A stretch of DNA of 64,000 nt, from NCBI GenBank assembly GCA_014281115.1, contig JACONQ010000011.1, forward strand, positions 310,001 through 374,000, given 5' to 3'. Below, piece after piece: positions 51,986 to 64,000 of the stretch. Origin of the DNA: Laburnicola sp. R22_1. Lineage: Eukaryota > Ascomycota > Dothideomycetes > Pleosporales > Didymosphaeriaceae. The notes beneath the pieces are model-generated. The model was not told where the DNA came from, did no database searches, and saw only the letters and a list, made by a program, of their open reading frames with translations. Position 1 is the first letter of the stretch, and every line of letters begins with the position of its first letter. The position numbers and the translations under genes were made by a program.

Positions 51986-53810
51986 CCCCCCTTTTAAGGC
52001 CTAAAAATAAGAAGGAAAGTATATAAATATAAGGTGTTTTAGCAGATTTTTAATATAACTAGCACTATTTTAGGACTAAAGAGGGCTAGAATAGGGGTAA
52101 TAGGCTCTTATAGTTCTAGCAGTAGTCTTAGTTTTTAATTTAAGTGCTATTTAGTAGAAATATTAAGAAAAGTAGTTAGAGATAAATTAGTACTAGGTTA
52201 GAAACTATATTTTAGTATTTAGTATTTTACTAATAAAGTGTATTCTTAGCTCTAACACTATATAAAAATATAGTTAGCTAAAAAATTTCTAGTTAGTTTA
52301 TTATGCGCTAGCGTAATTATATTATATAAGGTTTTCTAGTACTATAGAAGATTATTTTAAAAAAATATATTAACCTAACTATATAGTTTTTAATTAGGGT
52401 AAGGTAGCTTATAAAGCTATAAGGGCTGCTAGTATAGTAAGATAAAGATACTAAAAGCTATAGGTGCCCTATATATATATAATAGTTAGGAAGCTACTAA
52501 ATTAGTAGTAAGCTAGCTAGAAAGCTACTTAATTAGTAGTAAACTAGACTACTTATTTTAGTAGCTTAAGATACTTTTAAAAGTAAAATAAGTTAGGTAA
52601 CTAGTAAATTAAAGTAAGGGCTAATAGTTAAGGGGCAGGTTCTAATTATTAGCATTCTAGAAGATTTTATTAGATAGTTTACTATTAGATTTATTGCCTA
52701 AGTATTCTTTTTATAGAAAGTTAGACTTAGGGTTAATTAGATTAGTAAATTTAGAGTTATTATTAGGAAAGTTATTATAATAGGTAGACTCTTTATCTTC
52801 TAATCTACTACTATAATAAGTAGTGTTATTATTTTTTAGGCTATTATTATAGTAAGTAATACTAAGTTTATAAAGATTATTCTTATTAAGTACCTTTTTA
52901 CTAGTATAATTACTATAGTTCTTATTAGGTTAGGCGTCTTTTAGCTTATCTAGCTATTTTAGTAATAGCTAGAGAAGAGTAGTAGGGAGTAGTTAGCTAA
53001 AGTAATTAGGCTTAGGCTCTACTTTAAAGTCTCTATTATTAGAAAAAGTAGTTAGGATTGTCTAATATATGTTAATTTTAAGACCTTTAAGAGATAATAG
53101 TATAAAGTTATTAGATTTAGAGGCTAACTACTAGCAAGTTTAAAGTAGAAGTAGGGTTATAATAGAGATGTTTAACTATAATTTATTAATAAGCTAAACT
53201 AGAAGGTAGCTAGGCAATATTAATAGTTTAGTAATTAGTTGCCTAGCTAAATACTTAATAGGTAGTAAGTAAGGGTTAGAGTAGTTATAGTAAAGAAAGT
53301 AGGTTTTTATAACTAGTGTTACCCTAGTTTAAATATAAGCTTAACTAAAGTCTAAAGTAGTAAAAAATTAGAGTAAAGTATATAAGACTACTTAGTAAGG
53401 TAAAGTAGTAAAAGATTATAGTAGACTAAATAGAGTTACTTAGTAAGGTTAATGCTAAAGTAATCTAGTGTCTAGGTTTTCTAAGTAGCTAAGTAGTTTA
53501 TAAAGGACGTCTATTATAAAAAAATAAGAAGAAATGAAAAGAAATATTTAAAAGGTTAATAACTAGGCGTAGTAAAATATCTAAATTTAGTAGGTCTAGG
53601 TATTTTATAAGTATAAAATAGCGCGCTTAGTAAGTAAAGTAGGGCGCATTATAAAAAGAGTAAAAGTATTACTTATATAAAATCTTTATAAATAGCGCTA
53701 TAGCGCCTTTAGAGCCTAATTCTAATTTCTCTTAATTAGTGCCTTTAGCCCTTATAGTGTAACACTAGTTAGGTATTATAGGCAAATTAGTCTTTAGAGA
53801 TAATATAGTT

Positions 53811-54227
53811 ATTATTTATTATTATTTATTATTATTTATTATTATTTATTATTATTTATTATTATTTATTATTATTTATTATTATTTATTATTATTTATT
53901 ATTATTTATTATTATTTATTATTATTTATTATTATTTATTATTATTTATTATTATTTATTATTATTTATTATTATTTATTATTATTTATTATTATTTATT
54001 ATTATTTATTATTATTTATTATTATTTATTATTATTTATTATTATTTATTATTATTTATTATTATTTATTATTATTTATTATTATTTATTATTATTTATT
54101 ATTATTTATTATTATTTATTATTATTTATTATTATTTATTATTATTTATTATTATTTATTATTATTTATTATTATTTATTATTATTTATTATTATTTATT
54201 ATTATTTATTATTATTTATCATTATTT
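53811..54227. repeat. 10-bp minisatellite, about 41 units
   Basis: Perfect ATTATTTATT units for about 410 bp, with a single change in the last full unit, inside decayed AT-rich sequence. Confidence 0.97.
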
Positions 54228-55385
54228 GGCGTTTTAATAGACTAGAAAGATCTCTTTTAGTAAATCTAGGTATAACCTATTAAACTAGAGTATAAAGTCT
54301 TATAGGGGTAACTAATAGGACTTTCTACTACTTACACTATAACTAGTAGCTAGTAGACTTAGAATTCTAGCCTCTTTAAATAGGCTTTAGTAGTATCTTA
54401 ATTCTACTAGTATAAAGTAGTATTACTACTTCTATAACTTAAAGTAATCTCTTTTAATAAACTATAGTAGCGTAACCTATTAAACTAGTGTTGTAAAAAT
54501 CGCATAAGTGCTTACTTTTTGCCATAGTTATAAGCTATTTTTTTTGCTTATACTAGCCTAAGCAGCTTCCTAGCAAATTGCTAGAAAGGTAATATTTTGT
54601 TAGTAGGCATAGGCTTATTAAGCGCCCCTTATAGTAAATTGTAGCGCTAAGAGTAGCGCCCTATAGATTACTCTAGTAAAGGCGGAGCTAGGCCTAGAGT
54701 ATAAAAAAATTTGGTAAAAATAGTAAGGCACTACCACTCTTCTTTAGTTTCTTAGCTTTCTTAAGAAACTAGGCGGTATATTATAGAAATTGCGTAAGTG
54801 CTTACTTTTTACTATAACTAGTCTTTTATAAAGGTAACTAATAAAGTTTTTACTCTTATATATTAAGTAAAGGGGGGACTTAAAAGTAGTCTCTCTTAGT
54901 AGACCTTAGAGTAGTAAAATATAAACTTTTTAGCACTAGAGATCTTTTCTAGTAACTAATAAAGTTCCTACCCTTATGTAATAAGTAGACAAGAGACTTA
55001 GAAATAGCCTTTTTTAATAGACCTTAGAATCGTATAATAGCTATCTAGCACTAAAGTAACTAATAAACTAATATATCTTTACTAACTTATAGTAAGTAAA
55101 GAAGTGTAAAAGTAGTTTCTTTTAATAGACCTTAGTATAGTATAATAACTACCTAGTATAACTAGTAACTAATAAACTAATACACTTTTACTTACTTATA
55201 GTAGGTAGAAAAGTTATAATAGTAGTCTTATAGACTTTAGTATAGTATAATAACTATCTAGTATAACTAGTAACTAATAAGGTAAAACTTTTACTAATTT
55301 AACTATTTATAGATAGTATTTTAAAAAAGAAGTAGATATTATATTACTATCTATAGCTAAATAAAAAAGTTAGTTTTAAAATAAT

Positions 55386-55672
55386 ATAAGGGCGATGTAT
55401 AGCCTTATAGAGCTAATCTATTAGGGATAGCTAGAATAGTTAAAAGAGCTAGTTAAATTAATACTATTCTAAAATAGTAAATAAGAAAGAAATATAAAGG
55501 GCCCTTTCTTATATAGAAAGTAGTATAGGGCATAGGCCTATACTAACTACTACACTAATATTAACTATAAAAGGCGCCTTTAGAAAGGAAAAAGATATAA
55601 ATAGGAAAAATAGAGTATAAAAAAAAGGTAATAGAGTGTGCTTAGTAGGGAGGCTACTAAATACTATTATAT
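55386..55672. repeat. Direct repeat copy 2 (possible RIPed LTR)
   Basis: Partner of 51696-51985; differences are nearly all C/T or G/A. Similarity ends at TACTATTATAT in both copies. Confidence 0.55.
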
Positions 55673-57169
55673 TTTTATTACTAAAATATATTTCTTTTTA
55701 AAAATAAACTTAATAGAGGCTATAATACTAAGTTTTTAAAGTGTCTAGTAGCTATAGATAAACTATCTACTCTTCTTAAATACTAGTTTCTATTTCTAAG
55801 CAAATTTGCTATTTCTATTAGAAATACTAACTTCAATATTAGATAAATATATATAGTATTTTTCTATATCTTAGTACTAGTAAAATATAGAATTAATAGC
55901 TTCTAAAAGCTTTACGCTACTTAATTTATTAATATAGTATATATCTAACTATAATTAAAAAGACTTCGCGGTATATAGTATAACACTATTCTAAAAAGCT
56001 ATAGAGGTGCTAATAAAACGCATATATTTAACTAAAAGTATTAAAGGTTATTCTTAGTAGCTTATTTTCTATAAAATTAGACTTTTATATAGTAAGCTTT
56101 ACTCTTGCCTATTTTCTTTACTATATCTTTAAAAGTAACCTCTTTATAGTTTATTTTTTTATAACTAAGGGATTTCTAATAAAAATATTATAATAATAAT
56201 AGTTATTTATTTTATATTATAGATATATAAAAGCGTTTTAAGGTGTTAATAAAAAGGGTTTAAAGTATAAAGTTAAAGTCTCTTACTAGATAATAATTAC
56301 TAGTTAATATAATAGTACTAATTACTACCGTGTTATATAAAACTTCTAACTAGCCCTAAATTCTAAATTTTATAGATTTAAAAATAGAAAAAATATAGTT
56401 TTATAATTATTTAAAATCTTTATCGTCCTACCCCTAGGTAGATAAAATAACGCCACACATAATTATTTAAAAGAATTAGATTAGGCGAAAATTAGTGGCT
56501 TAGTAAAAAACACTATTTTAATAAGTATAAACTTTAATAACTTTTAACCACTTTACTTTTATTAAAACTTTTTTAAAAATTTAAATAATATATTATTAGT
56601 ACTAAATTTTTATATATAAATATTACGTAATATATATTAGAAAGAGAAATATTATAGACCTTTTAGTATATAGTATATTGGTTTTGTTTTTGCGACTAAG
56701 GGGTTTCTAATAAAAATATTACAATAATAGTAGATATCCCTCCTGCTATTTTAGTATATAGTATAACGCTATAAGAAAAAGCTATAGGTGTGCTAAAAAC
56801 GTATTAAAAAAGGTAAAGTAGTAAGATAGGTTAGGGACTATTTGTTAGTACGTGCAAATTAGTCTCTTATACTAAAGATAGTTAATTATAAAATATACTA
56901 GGCACTAAAGTTAATAATAATATAATATATAACTACTACCTATATAGAATAAAATACGCAACTAGATATAAATTATCTATTTATACTACCTATCTATTCT
57001 TATAAATATTTAATTACTAGTTAAGACCTTAAGGTTAGTTACTATATCTATCTCTTATTCTAAAGATACTATTACTACTAAATATATAGTATTACGCTCC
57101 TATCTAGAAGATATAAATAATATAGCTAGATATAATAGCTAGATGCTACTTAATATTAAAAACTATATA

Positions 57170-59364
57170 GTTTATACTAAGAATCTATATAGTAAGTAAA
57201 TAGCTGCTATAAAGTTAAATTATTATATTAAGAAGAATATATATTTTCTTAAGTAGAAGTCTAGAATTAAAGGTAGAATAAGCCTTATAATATAGATTAC
57301 TCTATACTAGTTTAGGTATAAGGTGCTTATAACTATTAGTAAGGACTAGAATATAGTTATTTTTATAAAGTAAGAGTCTAGGCTAGTAGCTATATACTAC
57401 TACGTAGCTTATAGAAGCAATTACTATCTAATATTAAAATTTTAATTAATAGCTAGTTGCTTTAAAAATAGTAGTTATATAAAGTAGGTGCTAAAGGCGT
57501 AGATAATATATAAGTACGCAATTATATTATAAGAGATCTAAAAGAAGAGCTAAAGTAGTATTAGGGTGCTATTTAGTATTAGAAGTAAAAAGCGCGCGTA
57601 ATTTATTATATATTATGTGTGGCGTTATTTTATCTACCTAGGGATAGAATAATAAAGGCTTTTATCTTAAATAACATAATAAAAAAAGTAGAGCCCCCTG
57701 CTTAGTAATTAAAAAAGGCGTAAAAAGGTAATAATAAAAAAAAGATTATATATTATAGTAGCACTAAAGCGTATGTCTAAGAGTTCTAAGTAATTAATTA
57801 TTAGATAATAAAATAGTGGGCAGAGGTCTATTATCTAGTAAGGTAGTAGTAAAAGATTATAAGGTAGTGTTAATTATTTAGTAACGCAGCAGATAGGCAA
57901 GTAAGTTAAGATATTATTATTATAGGGTTAGTTATCTTAGAAGCTAGGGGGAGACGTTAGAAAAACTTTAACGCGCTCTAGTTCTAGAGCTTAGCGCTTA
58001 TACGTAATATTATATAATATTATATAGGCGCTAGTAACGTAATAAAAAACGTAGTAATTAAACGTAGTTAGACTACTTAAAAACTAATAAGTACAGGCAG
58101 TTTATACTCCTACCTAGGAGGAACGTAATATATAATATAACTAGTAAAATAAAGAGTTTTTTTAATTACTAACTAATTACGTAATAAAAATAGTATCTTT
58201 AAATTAAATAATTAAAGACTGGTATTTTCTCTATATATCTATTAAAAATTAAAATTATAGCTTTACTAGTAAAAACGTTATAAAGCTTTAAAAAAATTAC
58301 TTACTTAAACTATTTATTTGTATTTACGCAAGTCTGCGTATATTTGCGTATTTTTAAGTATTTTTATACTAGCAAATTGCTTATATAAAAATGTATAGGT
58401 ATACGTATATTTGTATATCTCTACGCATAATTAAGTAGCCTCTCTAGAAAAAACTTTTCTAATATAGGCTTAATAAATATTTTAGACTTAAGAAAATATA
58501 ACTTATAGAAGCCCTCCTAGGCAGGAGTATAAACTGCCTCTACTTATTAGTTTTTAATAAGTGGCCCTACTATGTTTAATTACTGCGTTTTTTTATTACG
58601 TTACTAGCGTCTATATAATATTATATAATATTATATACGTGCTAAGCCCTAGAACTAAAGTGTGTTAAAGTTTTTCTAACGCCTCCCTTAGCTTCTAAGA
58701 CAACCTATAATAATAACACTCTGTCCGCCTACCTACCCGCTATATTACTAGATAATTAATACCTACCTTTTAACTTTTTACTACGTTACTAGATAATTAA
58801 TTACTTAGAACCCCTAGATATATACTTTACTACTATAATATATAATAAATTACGCGCGCGCCTACTTTTAACACTAAATAGCACTTTACTATTCTTTACT
58901 AATAACTTATTAACTTATTAACTTATTAACTTATTAACCTTTAGATACCTAGCTATTACTTTACCTATCTCCTATAGAAATTCTATAATATAAGCGCGTA
59001 TTTATATATCCTCTATACCTCTAGCACCTACTTAGTATAGCTATTATTATAAAAGTAATAAGCTATTAATTAGAGATCTAATATTACTTATAGCCCTTAG
59101 TAATAATTACTCCTATAAATTATATAGTAGTATATAGTTGCTAGCCTAGACTTTTACTTTATAAAAATGTCTATATTCTTTTAGTTCTTATTCTTAATAG
59201 TTATAAGCACCTTGCACCTAAACTAGTATATGGCAATTTGTATTATAAGGCTTATTTTACCTTTAATTCTAGGCTTTTAATTACTAATATTTATATTCTA
59301 CTTAATATAGCAATCTAATTCTATAGTAGCTATTTACTTGCTATATAGGTTCTTAGTATAGACT
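57170..59364. repeat. RIPed long inverted repeat (palindrome)
   Basis: The left arm (about 57170-58118) and right arm (about 58515-59364) match in inverted orientation over blocks such as GCCTTATAAT, TAAGGTGCTTATAACTATTA-like, GCAGTTTATACTCCTACCTAGG and TAATATTATATAATATTATA. The left arm has an extra insert of about 130 bp (57617-57750) between TATATATTAT copies. The right edge coincides with the copia LTR. Confidence 0.75.
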
Positions 59365-59550
59365 TGTGAGATTTAATAGTTGAATGCGATGATGCGCCTT
59401 AATAGATAATAATGATTGTATTGTGTTTGTGTCCTCCGTGTTCGGCTGGTTCTAACTTCTTCGCTAGTGTGCCAAGCCAGGTGGTCCCTGCTTTATTGTA
59501 CAGATCCAACCTCAACGCGCTTGTTCTATCTAACAGCTGCATATCTGACA
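59365..59550 (-). repeat. Copia 3' LTR
   Basis: On the minus strand the sequence runs from TGTCAGATATGC (59550) to CTCACA (59365), a TG...CA LTR of 186 bp. It is preceded by a purine tract (CTGAGGGGGTG) as the polypurine priming site, and before that by the pol C-terminus. Confidence 0.75.
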
Positions 59551-59658
59551 CACCCCCTCAGCTTAGAAGATCCTTGCAAGCTGAACTATTTAGCAGCCTG
59601 TTATCCTAAAGTAAGGTTATTAAGGTGCCCTTGAATTTCCTTAAGAGGTGCTTTATTC
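59551..59658 (-). pseudogene. Copia pol C-terminal tail
   Basis: The minus strand reads VANKAPLKEIQGHLNNLTLG, then a stop, the last residues of the polyprotein separated from the RNase H part (63345-64000) by a hAT insertion. About 60 bp of leader to the polypurine tract follows. Confidence 0.7.
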
Positions 59659-62600
59659 GCTACTTTTAGGGTTGTTAACAACCAAACATGCCTTAATATT
59701 TTGTTTGAATTTTGTTTGAATTAACAACGTCAACCAAACAAAAAGCTGCTGCTGCAATTTTGATAGGTTAAATAAACAAAAGAGGCAATTGCAGTTAAAA
59801 AATTTGAAGTTTTTTTAAATCGCTTAGCATACTGTAATGATAAGGTACCCTAGAGTTAGTGATATATTCTTAGTGTTAATGTAACAATAACTTTCCCAAC
59901 GCTGCAATTATATAGGTATTCCTATAGTAAACAGAGCAAAAAACAGAGCTTCTTAAGTGGATTGTACCTGCGTAAAAAAAGCCCGCATAACGGATGTGTG
60001 CTTCCACTGGCCGCCAGCAACTGATATACATGAATTGCTATTCGGCTTTAGCACCTCCTATCCTCTGTTCCTCCTCTTTCTTTACGTAGGTAATAAGCTG
60101 TTAAAACAATAAATATATATATAATAATCTAAATAAGCTAATATTATAGTGTTGAGGTATTGTAGCAAAGTGAGTTTGCGCTGTTGCAGCGAAGCCTAAG
60201 TTATGTTTATATATTCTGAACCTAGTTACTACTTTCAAAAAATTGTTTACTATAACCACGCAATAAATCTTGTCTTCTATAAGTTAAACTATTAAATTAA
60301 TGTTGCTAAATTAATTCCTGTCGCCTGTTTTACTATATCTCTATTGTTGCGGGCTACAGAGCGTCGCGCAGTACGCCTTGGCATGAAGTGGTAATGTTGG
60401 CTAGCCAACCGCGTACTTTCCGCGTACCTTGCGCGTCAACGCTTACACACCCACTATACTTTGGCTTACTTGCCTACGCCTATAGCTTACTTTTTCGCGC
60501 CTTTGCTTACCTTTACGCTTACCATGCCCCCAAAACGAAGCCGCGAGCCTGCTAAGGCATCCAAACCTATGCCCAAACGTTCCTAACGTGCGCCGAAACC
60601 CAGCCAGCGCCTTATGGATAGCCAGCGGCCGCTTACTCCTCTGCTAACCCAGCCGTCTATTGAGGTAGTTGACGAGCTAGAGCCGCCTATTAAGGTGCTT
60701 AAAAGTACTCTAGAGCCGCGCTTAATAGAGCCACCAACCGAGCTAGAGGAGCGCGCCCAGAGGCCATTACTATGGCCTATACTACAAGCCTTACAGGCTG
60801 ATGAGCCAGCTTAGGAGTTGCTGTTAGTGGCTAATAAGCCGCCTATAGCTACTAAGCCGCCGCGCGCGTTTAGTAATGCTGCCACAGAGGCTTTAGTGGA
60901 GGAGGACGCTGCGCCTAGTGTTGACTTCACTAACTACAAAGGCCTTGACTTGAAGCGCCTACTGGGCTTCAATATGCCTCTATCCACACCTATAGGCAAC
61001 ATTAGCTGGGTCTTTAGGCACGGCTATCGCCTTCAAAAGCTTGGTACTAACCCTAAGAAGATCTACTTCTAATGTAAGCACTGTCACATCAACAGAAAGA
61101 AGGGCGGCCTACACTAGACCACTCTGTCAACTACAGCCGCCAACAACCATTTGAAGCAAGACCTTCCCAGCCATCAGCTCACCAAACAAGGCACTATTGT
61201 ACACAAGAGGCCGCTCGAACCTGGCAAGAAGTCGCTGCGATGGGCGGAAGAAAACGGGGTCACATTAAGCCAAGATGCAACGCAGGAGCTGGGTAACTTC
61301 GACGTACAAGGCTTCAGGCAAGCTGCAGTGTTATGGCTCGTCAACAACAACAGGCCATTACGCGAGTTTGAGACTGAGTCCTTCCGCGCGATGATCAGGT
61401 TCGCCAACCCAGAGGCAGAGGCGGCGCTATGGAGGTCTCACAACAGCGTTTCGAGGTTCGTGATGAGGCTTTACAGCTGGCTACAACCTCAAGTCAAGCG
61501 CGCCTTGTCTAAGGCCTCTAGCAAAATACACATAAGCTTTGACGGCTGGACTACCAAGGGGAAGCGCGGCTTCTTTGCAATTTGTGCGCACTACGCTGAC
61601 TCTCAAGGCAATATAGTTGACCTTCCCATCGCCTTGCCGCAGCTAGTTGGTGCGCACACAGGCTCAGCGATCGCGGAAGCTGTCGTACGAATCCTACGCT
61701 ACTTTGAGATTTCTAGCAGCAATTTGGGCTATTTCGTGCTTGACAACGCCTACAACAACGATACTGCAGTTAATAAACTCGGCACAATATACGGCTTTAT
61801 CGCCAACAATTAACGCCTCCACTACGCTTGCCACATACTTAACCTCGTTGGGCAAACTATTATGTTTAGCACTGACTCTGACGCCTTTAATAACAAGCCT
61901 AAACACTACAACAAAGAGGAGTTTTATATGAAGCAATGGCGGAAAGATGGTCCGCTTGGCGTGTTTCTTAATATTGTTAACTATATTAACACGCCAAAAT
62001 AATGGGGTATATTTGAGGATTGTCAGAACAGCAAAGCAGTTGAGATGCCTACTGGCGCTACAGCAAGACGCCATGAGCCTTTTAAGCCTGGAGTTACGCG
62101 TTAGAACAGCTATTATGACTACTTTAAGCGCGGTGTTAAGCTACAACACGCTATTAACAGCTACTCCTCCTACTACATACAAGAGACTAAGCACGCTGAC
62201 GAGCTTGCTAAAAGCAACAACACTAAGCCGCCTATTGTGCCGTAGTGGATGCGATTAGGCGGGCTTGCAGCTGTAGACTGGGCAGTAATTACTAAGTATA
62301 TTGAGGTGCTTGAGCCGCTAAAGTCTGCAACTAATCGCTTGCAAGGTCGCGGCAAAGCTGGCACTCACAGCGCGTTATACGAGGTTATCCCTATGTTTAA
62401 GTCTCTTATTGCTGACCTAGATGCCCGCCTTAGACTGTTTGAAAGCGTCAATTACCTGCCAGACGAGGCGCCAGAAGATCACGTCGCTATCAACGTACGT
62501 GCTGCGCTCAAGAAGGCGAGCAAGTACCTTAATAAACTCCTCAAAATCCCCGTCTACTACACTGCCACGGCACTCCACCCACGCTTCAAGAACTACTTTA

Positions 62601-63344
62601 AACGCTTCTAGCGTGAGAAGCCCGCACAGTTACAAGCTACGCACGCGAGCTTCGAGCAGCTTTGGGCTCGTTACAAGCCCGCCCTAGCGACAGCAACAAC
62701 AATAACAACTGCGCCTAAACACGCAATGAGCAGCTTTGACGACGCGATCGATTCGGTACTTGACAACAGCGACGAGATAATAGGGGTGGCGGATGAGTAC
62801 GAGAGCTGGCTTAGAGAGCCAACATGGACATCAGAACAGTACAAAACTGGCTGTACAGCTGTCCAATACTGGTACCAGCTCAAGCCAAGGTATCCCAATT
62901 TGTCACAATTGGCGCTGGACGTGTTAACTATCCCTGCCTCCAGCGCTGACTGTGAGCGAGTCTTCTCAGGTACTGGCGACGTACTTGAGCCACAGAGACG
63001 CAAAATGGGCAGCCAACTATTGGCTGCTTTAATTTGTACTCAACGATGGATTCGAGCAGGTTTTAAACCTCCAAGCGCAAAGGTGGTGGCAACGTACGAT
63101 GACAATAAGCTCAACGAACAGTTTAGCATACATGAGTGGGAGGAGCCGCCGCCTATAACACCACTAGAGTCTCTTTCACAGTCCTCTTAAAGTACTCAAA
63201 ATCAAACAAACAATCAAATAAAAAGCGCCTCTATAGCTCCATCAAATCAAACAAACAAACTACAACACCAAGAAAGTCGTCAAACAAACAAATTCAGAGC
63301 CACAAATTTTGTTTGTTTTGTTTATTGACAAGTCTGGCTACTTT
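59659..63344. mobile_element. hAT element 2 in copia, 8-bp TSD
   Basis: Element 59667-63336 (3670 bp) between GCTACTTT at 59659-59666 and 63337-63344. The ends resemble each other (TAGGGTTGTTAACAACCAAA left; CAGACTTGTCAATAAACAAA inward from right) and those of hAT 1. It splits the copia pol frame. Confidence 0.9.
60524..63190 (+). pseudogene. hAT transposase 2, about nine stops
   Basis: One frame throughout from an ATG at 60524 (MPPKRSREPAKASKP): BED-type finger (FCKHCHINRKKGG with one stop), HISFDGWTTKGKRGFFAICA, VLDNAYNN, YACHILNLVGQT, and dimerisation domain LDVLTIPASSADCERVFSGT then LEPQRRKMGSQLLAALICTQ, ending at 63190. Stops include about 60587, 60813, 61071, 61811, 62000, 62102, 62243 and 62609, all explicable by C-to-T or G-to-A. 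I see no frameshift. A diverged relative of hAT 1. Confidence 0.88.
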
Positions 63345-64000
63345 GCGTTCTGTTATCTCAACCAGCCCAAGTTGGGTTAGGAACCCTTTCCACTTATTGA
63401 CTGGGAGGACCTTTGTAAAGCCGTCAGCGATCATTTCTGCCGATTGTACGTACTCCACCTTAATCTTTCTAGTAGAGACTTCCTGTCTTAACCAGTGATT
63501 GTGAATGTCGACGTGTCGTAGTTTAGTCTGAAGCCTGGATATCTCCTCAGTGACTAGTCAAATAGTTTGCTTATTATCGCATTGGACGGTAATTGACAAT
63601 GAGCGCAGTTTAATCTGCAGTTTATCTAGTAGTCTTAATATAAAGATTGCTTCCTTGGCCACTTGCAATAAGGCGAGAAGCTCTGCTTTAGTTGTCAAAG
63701 TTGTGACAGTGTCTTGTTTGCTTGCTTTCCAGGCAATAAGTCCATTAAATAGCTTAATAGCGTATCCTTGCGAGCTCTTTCTGTCCAGTGTGTTGTTAGC
63801 AAATGAGGCATCGCTAGCTACTTAAAGGCAGTTGCCTCCTCTAAGCTGCAGTGCTCTCCATCTGGTGCTTGATAAGTATAGTAGTACTTAATCAGCAGCA
63901 TCGTGATGTTCCAAGCCCGGATTTGACAGGAATCGAGCTAGCCTTAAGGTTGCAAAGGCTATGTCCAGTCAAGTCGTTACTGCCGCGAATAGAAGCGATC
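63345..64000 (-). pseudogene. Copia retrotransposon RNase H (partial)
   Basis: The minus strand, entering from the right window edge: YYYTYQAPDGEHCSLEEATA, LASDASFANNTLDRKSSQGY, AIKLFNGLIAWKASKQ, KAELLALLQVAKEAIFILRL, TVQCDNKQTI, KLRHVDIHNHWLRQEV and IADGFTKVLPVNKWKGFLTQ, the Ty1/copia RNase H with its Asp/Glu active-site blocks. A few TAG stops are present. The rest of the element lies beyond the window. Confidence 0.88.

Larger units (their letters stand above)
51651..59364. other. AT-rich RIP block
   Basis: About 7.7 kb of TA-dominated sequence with almost no open frames and very few CA or TG dinucleotides, the mark of repeat-induced point mutation in ascomycetes. It holds decayed repeats (listed separately), but no gene can be read. 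It begins inside the HET part of NLR3 and ends at a copia LTR. Confidence 0.85.

Noticed and set aside
53811..54227. CRISPR-like array
   Set aside because: It is a simple 10-bp tandem repeat with no spacers, in a eukaryotic genome.

Overview
The window looks like an accessory, repeat-rich compartment of a filamentous ascomycete. The signs are short spliceosomal introns (about 44-140 nt, GT...AG), HET-domain NLR-type genes, pogo/Fot, Tc1, hAT and copia transposons, and heavy C:G-to-T:A decay of repeats typical of repeat-induced point mutation (RIP), ending in an 8 kb AT-rich block. A Pleosporales-like Dothideomycete is my best guess; the sequence does not prove it. All coordinates were read by eye.

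Layout. 0.6-3.5 kb: a Cys-rich zinc-ribbon-like gene and a two-exon gene for a disordered protein. 3.7-4.6 kb: a small non-autonomous hAT with a perfect 8-bp target duplication. 5.2-16.1 kb: a HET/NB-ARC/TPR NLR (NLR1) between two inverted 2.7 kb arms that carry a decayed Fot-like transposase; the right arm is split by a TA-flanked pogo element. 16.1-18.5 kb: a hypothetical gene and diverged repeats. 18.7-23.5 kb: a HET-NACHT-WD40 NLR (NLR2), apparently intact once a 54-nt intron is removed, again between short inverted repeats. 23.5-28.4 kb: a Fot fragment that beheads a GST gene, an NmrA-like gene, a hypothetical gene with one stop, and a TPR remnant. 29.4-36 kb: a pogo element, a truncated POT transporter and a BTB gene with a Mutator-like MITE in an intron. 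36-41.7 kb: a Fot element carrying a nested hAT. 41.9-42.7 kb: a second zinc-ribbon-like paralogue. 43.4-51.65 kb: a third NLR (HET-NACHT-ankyrin type) broken by three TA-flanked DNA transposons and one SINE-like insertion. 51.65-59.36 kb: the AT-rich RIP block, with a clean 10-bp minisatellite and a 2.2 kb palindrome. 59.4-64 kb: a copia retrotransposon, 3' end only, interrupted by a second hAT.

How it fits together. Fungal HET-NLRs act in non-self recognition and programmed cell death. This locus shows several stages of NLR evolution side by side: near-identical sensor repeats (TPR in NLR1, WD40 in NLR2), loss of the effector domain in NLR1 by three RIP-type stops, transposon break-up of the ankyrin NLR, and a lone TPR tail. 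Inverted repeats around both better-preserved NLRs give a substrate for inversion or rearrangement. I see no bacterial genes, CRISPR arrays, rRNA or tRNA genes.
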